Part shown: positions 12,094 through 25,499 of the stretch, piece by piece
Layout: the number at the start of each line of letters is the position of its first letter
Position numbering within the stretch: the first letter of the stretch is position 1
NCBI GenBank assembly: GCA_013396755.1
Contig: VWZF01006750.1
Coordinates: forward strand, 1,816,042 to 1,880,041
From: Sclerurus mexicanus
Taxonomy: Eukaryota > Chordata > Aves > Passeriformes > Furnariidae
Direction of reading: 5' to 3'
Length of the DNA: 64,000 bases
Notes under the pieces: generated by a model
The model's input: the letters and a program-made list of their open reading frames with translations, nothing else
Told to the model about the DNA's origin: nothing
Database searches by the model: none
Made by a program: the position numbers and the translations under genes

Positions 12094-15000
12094 TTATTAG
12101 CAGTAACATTTCTTCTATATTTTATATTCATCCCCATAACAGAAAGATACCAAATTATTGCCCAGGTTTTGAAAATTGCTTGAAAGACTTAGCTTCCTTT
12201 TGTTTAATTTAGCTGAAACATTAGGGTTGTCTGAGAATGACTTTTAGTATTTAGTAGCATAAAACATATTCTTGTGGGGGCATGAGAAAAATTTGTTGCA
12301 GGCATTGACAAACAAAGGAATGTATAGAAAATATCCATGCACGCAGCAAAATCTCAGTCTGCAGTTGGCCTAGTAATAGAGAACTACTGCTGAGAAGTCA
12401 AGGTCATTTACAGTGTGTTAATCTCAAAGCATCAGGACAGGATCATGATTTTAGTCTGGTAAATATGGAAAATCCACATAGTTGTCTGGGTAATTAAAAC
12501 ATTGGGTGCCCCACTGGTCATTCCTAACTCAGTTATCAGCAAGAATCTCACTAATCATAAGTCAGGGATGAGTCTGTGCATGTGCTGTACATGTGGCTTT
12601 CTGCATATGTCTGCACATCATTTCACAGGAAACTATTTCACACTACACCAGCTTGGTGAGTAGCTGTTGTTCACACCCACCAAGAAATAAGTACATGTGA
12701 GAATAGTACCTTTACAACTTTGAAATGTCCTTAGACAGACTTTTAATCTCCAGGCCATCAACCTGCTGTGAACTCTCCTCCTGACTTTTCACACTTACAG
12801 AGAACAGGAGTCAACCAACACACCATAAGGCAATATGAAAAGACAGAAAAATTCTGGGAGGTGCAAAATTAAGTGTAAATAAAAATATGTCATTTTTTAA
12901 AAATATGCAGCTATTTCATCATATATTTAAACATAAGCATGTATATACTGATAAAAATTGGATGAATAAATTAGATTGCAGTGCTCAAAATGCAAGATCA
13001 TACCAATGCATTCTAACAATAGTCTTCAGTTCCATCTCCTTGGTGTCTGCTCCATATGTCATGGCTGGCACAAAACCACCAGTAGTTAAAACACCTGTGT
13101 TTCACAGATTTCCTACTAACATAAAGTTTAACCTCTGAAGGTCTTTTCGCTCAGTCTTCTTCTATTATTTGTATATTGAATGAAATATATATCTCACTTA
13201 GTAAGGGTGTAGCACAAGAAAGTTCCTGACCTCAAGATCTTTCAGCTCAAGGCCTTGATATGGTGCTAGTATGAACCTTGATATCAACACCAATTGATCA
13301 TTTCTAGAGATAAAAACAAAAGAAGAAAAACAAGGGCATTGCCTACTTGCCTGCATTCTTTAAAAGAGGGAAAATGCAAAAATGAGAGGTATATCATGCT
13401 GCACAGGAGAGTTAGTATTTAATGGTAACAGATAATAACATTTGTAAATGTTGTGTCTTATCTTTTTTTCTGGTTTTGCTATTTCCTTGGTGAGATAATG
13501 ATCTACTGGTCTATGATATGGACAAATGGTCACGGCAAGTGAAAAGCAACAATGTAAGTTAAGGGTGGATTTGAAAGAAGAGTGTCTTGATGATTGGCAC
13601 AGTGGATGCAGAAGGTTGTTTCAAGGACATGAGAAAGCTCACACAAGGGATAATAGTAGAAATGAAACAGAAAACACACTAGTAATAGTAAACCAGAGGA
13701 AGGACATGAAGAATCCGAGTCTTGTAAAAGACAAGGATTTCAAAAGGAAAAGGGATAAACTTGAAGTCTTCGTCAGTGGGTTATGGCCTTCAGAAAACTT
13801 AGAGAAAGGGAAAGGGAAATGGGGATCAGAATACTGTGTAGATCAAGCAGGAGTGACCATAGTATCAAGAGGTGAAAAAATATGATGCAATGCAAGTATT
13901 TTATTGAGAAAATTACTGAAAAAGTCAATTGAAGAGTTAGGTAGCTAGATTTCAAGAAAGGTGTTTATGAAAGGGGTGTGGCCATACATGACCACGTCAG
14001 GGTAGCTTAAAACCTCAATTTCTGTCTCTGATGACAAAGTTTTACAAACCTCATTTTCTTATTCTTCTGGGAGGGAGCATTCTCTGTTCCTTAGTTTGTT
14101 ACAAAGGAGTTAATCCTTGACTCTAAGACCCTTGAACCTTAATACCATTTGGATTAACAAAACCTGAAGGGTAACTTCAATCCTTTTAGCAAGTTAACAT
14201 CAGTTTTCCAGTTGAAAGTTTAAATTTTTTTTTTTTTTTGAGCTTACTTACAAAAGATAGCAGAAAGCTGAAAGTATGATTACTGAACAAGGTCAGCCAG
14301 GTAGAATTTTGTTTTGCTCACACTACTCAGTGCCCTAAATTCTTCATATTTATGATTCCCTTTCTGTCTCAAACTGCATCATAGCACAAGCTGCATCATG
14401 ATTAAGTCCATTTCCCTAGATATAGCAGATGTATATTACTTTCTAAATTACTTGCTTTACCCAACCTTCTGTCTAAAATAGATCTCCTCTTTTCACTGTT
14501 GCCACTTGAATCTTCCTAGATACCAGAGGACAAGAACAGAACATCTCTGCACACAGTGCACAGATGGGACAGCCAGCCCATGCAATTTAATTTTAAGAAG
14601 TCAAAATGGCAGTGCTTTCCACTGGACTTTGTATATTTGCAAAGAATGCCACTTAGTAGGACAGTTTTAGTTTACTTTAAACAATTCACAAAAATTTCAC
14701 TCTACAATTGCCTGCAACAAAATGTCACCTCACCATAAAGAATGATTAAGACAGGCAACACTGAACTTCACAAACAGGCTGTCTGACAATCTTGCTCCGT
14801 CAATACATGCTAGGGAATCATCATCCAAACAAACCAGACAAGCTGTCTCTTTTGACATCTGCTCCTGTTTCAGTACATGAATTATCCTCTTGGGTTATCC
14901 CATTTTCAGCTGCTCCAGCACTGATGCCATCTCATAACTTACCTATTCCAACAATTTGTCTGTTGTTTCAACTCTATGCATAAGTAAAGGAATAAATAGA

Positions 15001-15340
15001 ATAAAAAGAATAGCCAGAGAAACATTATTGACATTTTCTGAGATGACAATTATAGAAAATGGGAGAGCAGAGGGCTATGAGTTAGCATGAAATTCTTAAA
15101 AATTCTGTATATGTCAGTAATAAAAAGTTTTACGCAGTCACTACTAATAGTTTGTGAATATGTGAAGCAGTGAGATTATTTTGTTTATTGTCATTGCACT
15201 AATATTTAAAAACTCCTGCTGCCTTTAGGCATAATTTTTAAATTAAGTAGTAAGTATTCTGAGCAAGAACAGGATCTCTCTATTCCTTTGAACAGTTCCA
15301 AGGAATGAAATTTCAATCTTATATTGACTTTTAAATTCTT
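12094..15340. other. unique AT-rich sequence with a T15 run
   Basis: No recognised gene. An open frame of 119 codons at 13526-13885 (plus) is rich in charged residues but resembles no protein I know. A homopolymer of 15 T lies at 14225-14239. Confidence 0.45.
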
Positions 15341-15930
15341 TTAGGACCATTGTTATTTAAAATCTTTATTAATGACATGGACGAAGGAATCAAGCGCACC
15401 ATCAGCTGACTTGCAGATGACACCAAGCTGAGTGATATGGTTGTCACACCTGAGGGATGGGATGCCAACCAGAGGGACCTGAACTAGCTAGAGAAGTGGT
15501 CATAAGTGTACACGAGGTCCCAACAAGACCAATTGCAAGGTGCTGCAGCCAGAGTGACCCCCAGTCATCCTGGGGGATGAACTGATCAAAAGCAACCTGA
15601 CTTGGGGATGCTGTTGGATGAGAGGCTAGAGGAGAGAGGCCCAGCAATGTGCACTTCCAGTCCAGAAAGCCAACTGCATCCTGGGCCGCATCAAAAACAG
15701 TGTGACCAGCAGGGTGAGGGAGGTGACTCTGCCCCTCTACTCTGCTCTCTGCCCTTCTGCTCCAGTGCTACATCCAGCTCTGTGGTTCCCAGCAGAGGAA
15801 GATCATTGATCTGTTGGAGAAAGTCCAGAGGAGGGATGCTATGATGGTTAGAAGGATGGAGCACCTCTCCTTTGAGGAAAGGCTGAAAGAATTGGGATTG
15901 TTCAGCCTGGAAAAGAGAAAGATTTGGGGT
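15341..15930 (+). mobile_element. CR1 LINE fragment with RT remnant, no 3' end
   Basis: This is the distal part of CR1 ORF2 on the plus strand. Conceptual reading of the first 150 bp gives GPLLFKIFINDMDEGIK and then LADDTKL (about 15409-15431), the place of the (Y/F)ADD catalytic motif of the reverse transcriptase. The reading frame is interrupted by stops, so the copy is dead. Further on come GGATGCTGTTGGATGAGAGG, GGGCCGCATCAAAAACAGTG and CCTCTCCTTTGAGGAAAGGC, the usual CR1 order. Similarity stops near GAAAAGAGAAAGATTTGGGG. The 3' untranslated region and the terminal octamers are missing, unlike a normal 5'-truncated insertion, so a later deletion or rearrangement removed them. Confidence 0.9.
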
Positions 15931-18539
15931 AAACAGAAAGATTCCTCATCAGATTATACAGGGAAAGCATTTGCATGCTGAGAAGTAACATTTCATGGAA
16001 GTAGAGTGATAGTTTTTCTCAGGGCATGATTTGACTCAGAAAGATGAAGAATGTGTGCATGAAGGATTAATTAGTAGTGTAGTAGGAAATATTTCTAAGA
16101 ATAACAAAGAATCAAGTACACATGAAACCGCATTATATGGAGGAATGAATCAAAGTCCCAAAGCGGACCTGGCTTAGTCCAAAAGCAAGAATGTGAGTTC
16201 AAGCCCACCGATATGAGCTGGCACTACCATAAGTTCTGCAGTAATTCCGAAGATGCACAATAACTGCAAAAGTCTCATTTGCACTGTTACTGAGAGGAGT
16301 ACCATGATCTCTCAATAGGAAAGGCTGACAAGGTTTCTGAGGTGCAGTAACAATCTGGGTAACAATCTTAATTTTTAATATTATGAGACTCTGTTTAATG
16401 GTTCCTATAGGCTCAGCAGTGCTATCATGTAAAATAATATCTTACCATTCTTTAACATTGCTATTTATATTGTTATCCCTCTTCTTCATTCTCTTACTAC
16501 TAAGAGATTTGTAGTTTTGCAATTAGAGAGAAGGACCAATTCATAGAATTAGACTGGAACAAACCCTACAGATAAAAAGCTGATTTTGCTTTTTCTCCTT
16601 CTCTACAAGACAGTTAATAGGCTGAGTATTCATCACTGTCCCTTGTTTTTCCACTGCAAAGGCATGATTCCATCCAACACTAAGCAGACCTTATAGTGAA
16701 ATAGGATCACAACCAGAGCTACATGGGATTCAGAGTTACAATGGAAGGATTGAAGCCAAGCATTTATTTTTGCTGCCTGTGCTTTAGACAGAGGCTGACA
16801 ATGTCAGAAGATGTTTTCACATTAGTGAGAGACAATTCCATTAGACATACAGATAGGATATTATTCCAGCACCGAGCCAGAGTGCAACAAGGAGTCCATT
16901 CTGCCCTCACAGGCAGGAGTACAAATAATGTGGACTACAATGGAGTTGTACTGGTGCACAAACTGGTCTGGGACCAGAATGGAGGCAGACTTTCATCAAT
17001 ATCTGTGTTTTTACTCTGTGGGATACAAATGTTTCTACTGGGTCACAGTAGCACATAACCCGCTAATGTTCTAGTACAGAGGAGATAATTATTTTCTAGT
17101 GTTGCTTGCCTATTGCCATTCCCAAAACTTTTAGACTGCTCTCTCAGTACATCCCAAGGTCTTTATTTAGCACTCATTCAATCACATTTTTGAAAAGGTT
17201 ACGCAAGTCAAGAAGATTTTTTCTTTTGAGCCAGGAGTCAGATTCTTGGACTGCTATGCGGGTTGTGAGTTTTTACAATGCAGCTACAAATGACACAGAG
17301 CAGTCAGTCTGCATCAGAACTAACAAAGTAACTCTCTTTCACTGATCATTTTACAAATTATATCAGTCTCTTTCCAGGAGGCACTGTATATTTACTTCTT
17401 TTCAGTTGACAGTCTCTTGAAGCCATTGTATGTGCAGTAGCTCTGGAGCACGTTCTGAGCTGGGTGTTAGCCCGTGAGTCCAATGGCAATCTCTCACAAA
17501 ACAGATTTCCTCCCTTAAGTAGCACAATGTTGATGACAAACCTGTAGATGCTTTTAACATTCTATTTGATGACAAGATTTCAAATTGAAAAACCACAAGA
17601 TCAGGCCTGGTTTAGGTTTACATGTATCTCTAGAAAAGAAGCAGGTAGTTTGAACAAATAAATGTTCAGAAATATTTAAGAGCATGTATATTCTGAATTT
17701 AATCTTGTTTGAACAATATAGCCAAATACAATTCTTCTGTCCTTCATGTAATTCAAAATCCAGCCTATAAACTCTGCCAAATTTCATACATTTATTTAAT
17801 TGTTTTTTCCTTTTTATGGCACTGACTGCCTCTTTAATTTTTCCATTCCTCCTAAGGTAAATTTCTGTTTAGAGAACTTTATAGCCAGTCTTTACATAAA
17901 ATGAAAGTTTACTTACTGAAATCCATAATTACAATTTTTACCACTTTTTAATATCCTAGCTATTTTTTCCCAGTTAAATGGCAAATTTTAGATATTTATG
18001 ATTTTCATTTTAGTACTAACTAAAAACATTATTAAAATGAACTTAGAAACATGTTATTGCAATGGAAAAGGTTACAGATCAATAAAAGTTGTCATTTCTT
18101 ACACCAAAACTCTGCCTTAGGAAGGTTAATTATCATATTCAACTGAATGTGACATGTAGTGTAATAATGAAAGTGCCTTGGTACTAGAGAATTAGAGTAC
18201 TGTACACAGCTCTAGCAAACAGAATGAATAATTGAAATCCAGTGCTTTTATGCTTCACTGAAAAAAAACAATATTTCATGGCACATAAAGTTATTCAGCT
18301 TATTTGCATTAAGGTTGAATGATCACCACTGACCAAAACAGAAGCAATGATGGTACCTTGATGTAAGTGGCAAACAACATACATAAATATTCTTAGGAAG
18401 CAAGATGTACCTGCATTTAATCAGTACTTATTAAAATTTTATTCCCTATAGTTATTCAACAGGATCTGTGGTATAAAAACATAATTACAAAAATCAGATT
18501 TGAGCTCATTTGACAACAGAAGGGTTTTATGGTGACCTA
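15931..18539. other. unique AT-rich sequence
   Basis: No gene recognised. TCATAGAAT at about 16543 recalls an antisense CR1 end, but the following bases support it only weakly. A 111-codon open frame at 16723-17058 (plus) has no recognisable similarity. Confidence 0.45.
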
Positions 18540-18990
18540 TCTCCAAATGTTCCTATTTGTAATTAAATGCAGCGATCAGCAGTAAGGATTTTGAAGCTGT
18601 TTTAGTAGTTCCGCTATTCTGCTTAACATGTGGCACCCGTAATAATTAAAATGATACTAACACATGCACAATTTTATGGCCCTTATGGTGCAACCCATTA
18701 TGCCAAATAAGGGCCTCTGTTTTCACAGCATACTGCACATGGTCTCATTACACCCACTTTTCTTTTCCTGTCTTCACACTAACAACTGTTAAAGTGAATC
18801 AACACACGAAACGTACTATAACAGCTTAGTGTTTATGATATGTGTGCTGTTAGTCAGTGAACAGGAAAATCTAAACATTTACTGTTTATGTAAAGAATAG
18901 CGTTAGTGTTAGCGAATTACTTGGGTCTGCTTCCTTTATTATCTAGATCACAAACGTAATGACGGGTGTCAGTGGTACCTATATTTCCCC
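18540..18990. promoter_or_regulatory. possible conserved non-coding element
   Basis: Repeat-free, complex sequence with scattered retained CpGs and a density of transcription-factor core motifs: TAATAATTAAAATG near 18640, a forkhead-type TGTTTATGTAAA at 18883-18894, and the repeated GTTAG/GTTAGCG words at 18902-18914. These resemble vertebrate developmental enhancers, but such motifs are frequent in AT-rich DNA. The call is an inference and depends on cross-species alignment. Confidence 0.22.
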
Positions 18991-19360
18991 TTTGCTTTAC
19001 TCTCCTGTGTAGATGTCTACAGGAATTAGAGGAACTTCACATTTGCAGTTCTTGAAATGTTTTATGTTTAATAGTTTTCCTTTTCTGTGTAAAAGTGGAA
19101 AAAATATTTCTATCATAAATCACACTCTATAAAATTTTTTTCCCTATATTTTCTCTTCCTCTTCAACATATTTTACTTGGACCAGTTTGGTTTATTCAAG
19201 GTATTAGAAAGTTACACATTTTTTCCTGCAGCACCTCAGGAAATTCTACAAGAAACTGTGAATTCTAGTTTAGTGCTTTTTTATCATGAATAATTTTGCA
19301 ATTACGCAGCTACTCAAAGACCTCCTACACTCATTTTACAGTCATCAGTTCGGAATGGCT
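18991..19360. other. unique AT-rich sequence
   Basis: Nothing recognised. Confidence 0.5.
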
Positions 19361-19475
19361 TTCACTCTCTTGGTCTGGGATCCATTCCAAGGGAAGTCCC
19401 ATAGGTGGGACACCAATGGATTGGACTAAATCTATCCTCTGCATTTCATATTATAGCTTTGTGTGAACATTAGTT
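19361..19475 (+). mobile_element. possible very old CR1/L3 3' end
   Basis: The string GGATTGGACTAAATCTATCC, followed about 20 bp later by ATTATAGCTTTGTGTGA, is laid out like the ending of CR1 or L3 elements (a GG-TTGGACTAGATGA block, then ATTCTATGATTCTGTGA). Divergence is high and no upstream part is recognisable, so this may be coincidence. Confidence 0.3.
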
Positions 19476-19961
19476 GAAAGTTCATATAAAGAGTAACAAC
19501 CTGTCCTTTAATTTTCCCCACTTTCTCCCTGAGGATTGCCACTTAATCCTAATAGTTTCAGGAATTTGCTGTGTTATCAGTGGTAAGGGAAAACTAAAGC
19601 TCCTGAATGCAAATGGCAGATAAGCTCACTTGATATCAAAAACATAGTGAAAATTGTCACAAAGTTAGAGTGGTTGGGCTACAAATAAGATGAAAAGAGA
19701 GAAATCAACCAGAAAACACTAAAGTGCATAACATATAGGGGCCACATGCACTCTGAAGTGCAGTTTGTGAAAAAGTACACCTGGAACCACGAGATTTCAA
19801 ACACCAGCAGCAGCATCACAATGCAGGAAAATGGAGTAAAACCAGCACTGAGCTCCTTTCACTACTGGGCTCTTCATGCCCACTGGTGAATGATACTATG
19901 CATAAAACTTACAATTTTGCTCCTTGAAGATTCAAAAGTGTGATAGAAGGAGAAGCGAGGG

Positions 19962-20002
19962 AGAGGACCAAGGCAAAGAAGGAAGAGGACCAAGGCAAAG
20001 AA
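19962..20002. repeat. 22-bp-period direct duplication
   Basis: The 19-mer AGAGGACCAAGGCAAAGAA occurs exactly twice, at 19962-19980 and 19984-20002. The copies are identical, which suggests a recent tandem duplication. Confidence 0.9.
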
Positions 20003-20054
20003 TACTCATAATGTTGTAACAACTTCTTGACCTGTTCTGAAAAAACCTTGCTTA

Positions 20055-20072
20055 AAAAAAAAAAAAAAAAAG
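20055..20072. repeat. poly-A run (18 bp)
   Basis: Eighteen consecutive A. No retrocopied gene was recognised upstream, and no clear target duplication was seen. Confidence 0.95.
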
Positions 20073-20239
20073 CACCCATATCACTGACATTCAAAAAGAC
20101 TAAGGGAATTATGTTGTGTCTGAACTTCAGGAAAGTTGAGTTCCACGATCTCTTTTTCATTGATTAAAATGAACGTTTGTTATCAGCATTACTATTTACT
20201 ACCCCATGATCAAAAACAAATAACCCACTTTGTTTGTTT

Positions 20240-20500
20240 CTTAGTGCAAATGAATTAAATTAGACGCCATTAGGAGCACTAGCTGTTTATATCCTTGTTT
20301 CAGCAGTGGTAGTATTTGAAGTTTCCTGCGGTAAGTTCATTACTCGTATTTTGTCCAGAATTAGTGAAGCGTGCTGAAAATTGCTAATGACAGATGTTTC
20401 TCCACTCTGTCACACTTCTTGTATCATTTGATTTGGAAAGCAACATACGGTGTTCTGCTCTATCAGTATGTCACAGACTGTCTGTAAACAGCTGGTCATA
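20240..20500. promoter_or_regulatory. possible conserved non-coding element
   Basis: Complex, repeat-free sequence with words such as GAATTAAATTAGACGCCATT, GCTAATGACAG and TCATTTGATTTGG. It resembles enhancer sequence by texture only. Unverified. Confidence 0.18.
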
Positions 20501-23500
20501 ACTCAGTTCAGTGAAAACCATTACTTTCCAATGAAGTGCTGGACACCCTCCAAATTGCATTTTGGCATGGCCTGAGCTGCATAATGCACAAAGTTCTTCT
20601 GTTCTGAGGTTACCTAAGGAAGGATTTTTCTCCCCTTTCCACTTGTTTATTGTGTTTCAGGAAACAAAATATCTTTTCAAATGGTTAGATAAGGGATGAA
20701 CAGCACAGGAAATAAAAATGCTTTTTCTTCTCTCAGGAACCCACAAAAGCTGTGACTGGTGCTGTGCTAACAGAAAAAAAATACAACCCTACCTCACCAT
20801 TTCTGTTTGTGCCTCAGGTTGAATGGGGTGTATTATCGGGGTCAGGGCACACAAGATGATGACAGATTGAAATGTCTCCTATCAAATAGTTGTGGCATTC
20901 TAACACTGCTATGACTATGGGGCTATTCCACAGCTCCTAATCACAATGAATCCTATTAAAAACATCTCCCTGCGGTTTATGCGTTGGTCAGATGCAAAGA
21001 AATCCATTTCACTTATGTATGTGAGAAGCACAAAATGCAGTGGGCAGATTTAATGTCACACACATGGGGGATATAAGGTACAATCTGCTGTTTCTTTCTA
21101 ACAAACCCAATACCTTGGTTGTTTTAAGATGGTATGATATATTATTAGGGTATATTTAACTAAATATGTGTCATACATTTCATGAATAGCAGTAACCACT
21201 TCTGAGGTAGAGAGAGTCTGGCATAGTTATGTTATTTATAAAGTAAGTATAAAACATTTAGACAGCATGTTTTTATAACTGTGTTTAAATGACAACAATT
21301 ATCACTTATATTTAAATGAAATCTTTACATAGATCAACTTGGTTTAGAGCATGACAATAGGAAAAGGCATCAAAGCCACCTGCAGTCCCTGGAGATTTCT
21401 GCAATGCCTGTACACTACCAAGTAAAGAAGCTCTTTCCAACTAGTATAAAAGGATGACTTTGACATTTAAATTTGGGATAATGAAACAAATATTTGAAAT
21501 CAAGAATCATGAAACTCAAAGATCCCAGTGGAAAAGGGTAGAAATAGATGTCAAGACACCCAACCATTCCTGCATCCCTTACCAAGGTTAACATAAAAAA
21601 AGATTGGGGAAAAACCCAGCATTACTAACAAAATTGGATTTTATAATATTCGATAACATAAAATATTTTTCTCTCATAAGATATTGTCAAAGATTATCCT
21701 TGAAGAGGAATCCACAGATTAAAAAAAAAGAGCTCTCATGCAGAGAAATAAATTTTCTAGAATATTAACACTGAGAATAAAAGGACACCTTTTTTTAAAA
21801 GGTCTCTTATTTCTTTGAAATGTATCAATCTATGGGAATAACAAGGGCATTACATTTGATAAATTTTAATCTTTTTTTCTTTTACATGTTGAACATTGAT
21901 GAACAGATGGACTTTAGTGATATATGGTCTTACAGAAAGTGTTCAGCTGAGTTTTGTTGAAGAGGATCCAGCTTCTCTTTTGGTGTAGAACTTTCACCAT
22001 GCTTGAAGTATACACCTGCTTAGAGGATTTGAAGGACTCCACAATGAATAAAAAGGAAGACACAAACGTCTCTGTCCATTTATATACCTGTAATATATTA
22101 CTTATGCAGACAAACCATGCAAAATATTTCACAGACCAGTACAAAAACAAGGATCCTGCCCTTAAGAATTTGTTCTCTCAACAAAATAGATAGTATAGGA
22201 AGAAAAGGGTCACACAGTTACAACACAAAAAACAGAGCAGCTCAGTTTTGCCATGTATTAACACAATGACTGCTGCGTAAGTTAGGGGCATCTGTCAATT
22301 TAAAGAAAAAGGTTTCTAATTGCTGTTTAACTCAGTAAGTAGACAGGGAGATTTACACTGTCAAAATTTTAAATAAATAAATTCATTTTCCCCTGTCAAT
22401 AAGTGGGTACCTGTTGTTCATCATTACACAAGTTGCTTGCAACAGGATTATTCACTCCTACAGCTTTTACCTTTTCAGAAAATGTGAGAGGTTTCTCATT
22501 TGTCTTGGTATCCCATCCCACACAATAGGTCAGACACATCCTTTAGCTTATGTTGTAACTTCTAACTTATGTTGTATAATAAAATCTAATTAAGCAACTT
22601 CACTTTCTTTTACAGCTATTTTCCCATTAATTTTGTGACTGTGCCCTCTGGCCCAAGCAAACTGCTGTAATATTTGTAATCCAAAACTGTTGCAATTTAT
22701 GTTCATCTCTTCCATCAAAAATAATTAGTCATATAGTTCTGTGAAGTTTTCACCAAAATTGAAGTTTGGACAGAATGTTTAAGTCTGGTTTTTGAACTGT
22801 GGTGATCTTGTTTCGGCATAGAAGTTCAGTTGTATCAATAGAAAAAGGCTCAACATTCACAAAACATAAGAGAAGAAGATGCCTTGTGCTCAGCCCCCAA
22901 TGCACACCAGTCAGAAGCACAAATAAGAGACAATCATGGCAGACTTACTGTCTGTGCAAATGAAATCAAAACTAAGTGAGAACAGCCAACTGAATGTCTC
23001 TTACTGCTTTACCAAACCATTCCCTAGTCTGCCCACTGAACTCCTTGGATTTCTGGCAGTCTCCCACTTATTTGATCCTCCAGGACCAACCATGTTCTTT
23101 GAGGGTACTAAAGAGATATCATTTAATGGCAGTAAATGAAAAAGAACCTGTTGACTGAGCTGTCAAACCATTGCCTGAGATCTCAGCCACTCTCTATTGT
23201 ATCCTATCTACAAGTTTGACTAAAATAACCTCCAATGCTACAGTATCACTGAGTATCCGTAAGTTTTGATCTAACTAGGCTGAACACATTTAGGTAGCCA
23301 GTACTATACATTACTGGGCTGAGTTTCAAGTTCTTTGTTCACCATATGGAGGCAATCATAACAAGACACAAAAGCATGCAGAGTAAGGGGGGGCTGTCTC
23401 ATATCTCCAATAAAATTTTGCCAAAGTGTGTCAATCTCAGCACAAGTTGCAAAGACACATAAAAAGGAAACATATTCATGAGTGCACCACAACAAGGCAA

Positions 23501-25499
23501 AGCTCGGATGATGTTGATACCAAAACAGAGGTCTTTGTTGGGTCTGTTGATCAAAGCAAAATTCTATAACAGATTGGCTTTGTGAAAATGGAAATAACCA
23601 GTCAAAGTAAATTTCAAAATAGATACTGTAGCTAAATACATTATCATCATTCTAAGCACATGCAAAATTAAGATTGACCTCCCGGTACTAAAAGCAAAAC
23701 CTAAGTTTTCCTCATAACACAATCACAAAAAGTAGACAGGGCATAGAAAGTACGAACTCATACTGGCACAAGATATCTGTTGAAAGATATAAGATGAAGG
23801 GAAGTGGTATAACTGTCTACAAATCAGTGTTCAAAAGCTATTCTTAAAGAATCTGATGAGGCAGTTAGCAATCTGCGAGGCTCTAAGAATATAATGTATC
23901 ACAGTTGCGGAGATTTCAGTGTGCCATCAAAATGCTTGCTCTGTTAGTACTAGGAGACAGAGTCTGAACTTGAATGAATGATAAAGTGAGAAGTTACTGG
24001 GCACATTCACACTTCAATTGGCTGGAGTAGCAGTTATGTTGCCATAACAAAGCAAACAGTTAAAGATTGTCAAAATCTATAAGATTCCAACATGATTATC
24101 AAATATTATCATTAGCCAATAATGACAGCTGATACAGAATAGACCCCGACATTCAAAAATATTGTGACTTCCAAATTCAAGCCATAAGTAGTTCACACTG
24201 AGAAAAAGTCACCAAACTGAGCAACTTCCCATGCCCTCCTGGTATCTGCCCATGTGGAAGGCTTATTTTCAGACTTGTACCAGTCTTAAAGGTCACATTC
24301 TTATAGGAGTGGATTAAGCCCTCACATTTGTTGTCAGAAGTCTTAATTTCTTGATTTTCATCTATGTTGTAACTCAGAACACTACATATACAAGATCTCT
24401 ACAAAAACATCCCTTACTACAAAAATGTACAAATTTAATTTCTTTAAAAATTAAATAAGGAGATGTTTGCAATGGTTTCATACAGAAAAAGAAAGTAATT
24501 TTGCATTTGTTGTGTCTTTGGAAGTTCTGATTATCCAAAGCATTCACATATTTGATTCAATGTGATTCAAAACAACTTTTTGAAACCTGGACTTTTGCCA
24601 TTCAGCACTGTAATATGTACCAAACTGGGAAAAATATCTCAGAGAAGAGACTGATAGGAAGTCCAAGAACAATCCAAAAAACAATGTATGTGTATTAGTT
24701 CATATTTATGGAGCATGTCTCACTATGAAAGTTGAAGAAGATTTTGACCTAACCTTGCATTTATACTTGGAGAACAAACTGCATGTGACAGATTCTACTC
24801 ATAATATTTAATGCTCTAGGGGAAAACTCAGGTACTGCGGCACTGAATATGGTAAAGAACCTGAACAGACTAGAGCAGCTTTAAAAGACATTTGAATTGC
24901 TTCTACCATTGCCCATAACTATATATATTTATGCAGTCTCAGGTCCAGCATATCCTGATTACCTTGTGAATGTGGGCATTACCAAAAGAAAACACAGAAG
25001 ACAGACAGTACACAGTGGGATCTGATTGCTTTGCTACGGCAGAGATGTAGATATCCTTGTGCATTCCCCTCTTGGGATTTTGACATGATCCATTATGAGG
25101 AGGTCAGATACATGAAACTGATAGGGTTTTCTCCTGTCACTATGGCATTATCTGAAACATGCAATATTTTTTTAGTTACAAAATACTAGTGAATTTCCCC
25201 TAGTGAGTTGTACATTTTATTTAAGAATTGTCAAATGGTACTTTGCTCAAGAAAGGGGCAGTTTCTCCTTTGATGCAGCTCCTACTCAGCACATCAGATT
25301 TTGTCTTTCTACACCTGCATTTTTAAAGAGCAATGAAAAAAAATTAATGTAAGTTATGGAGGAAAAAAAGACAAAAAAGTCTCTAGGAAAATTTTTAATT
25401 TTGCCCAAAACCTGAACAAGTTCTCTTATTCCTCCTTACACTACAGGGTACTGTTTCAAGGGCGATTGCATTAGGCTGTTTTGTTCCCTCCTTAATTAC
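20501..25499. other. unique AT-rich sequence
   Basis: About 5 kb in which no gene, RNA, satellite or known interspersed repeat was recognised. Short open frames on both strands (for example the overlapping antisense pair at 21914-22193) are compatible with chance. Confidence 0.5.

Noticed and set aside
13526..13885. 119-codon frame rich in Lys/Glu
   Set aside because: The charge bias comes from purine-rich DNA; no splice sites or family resemblance.
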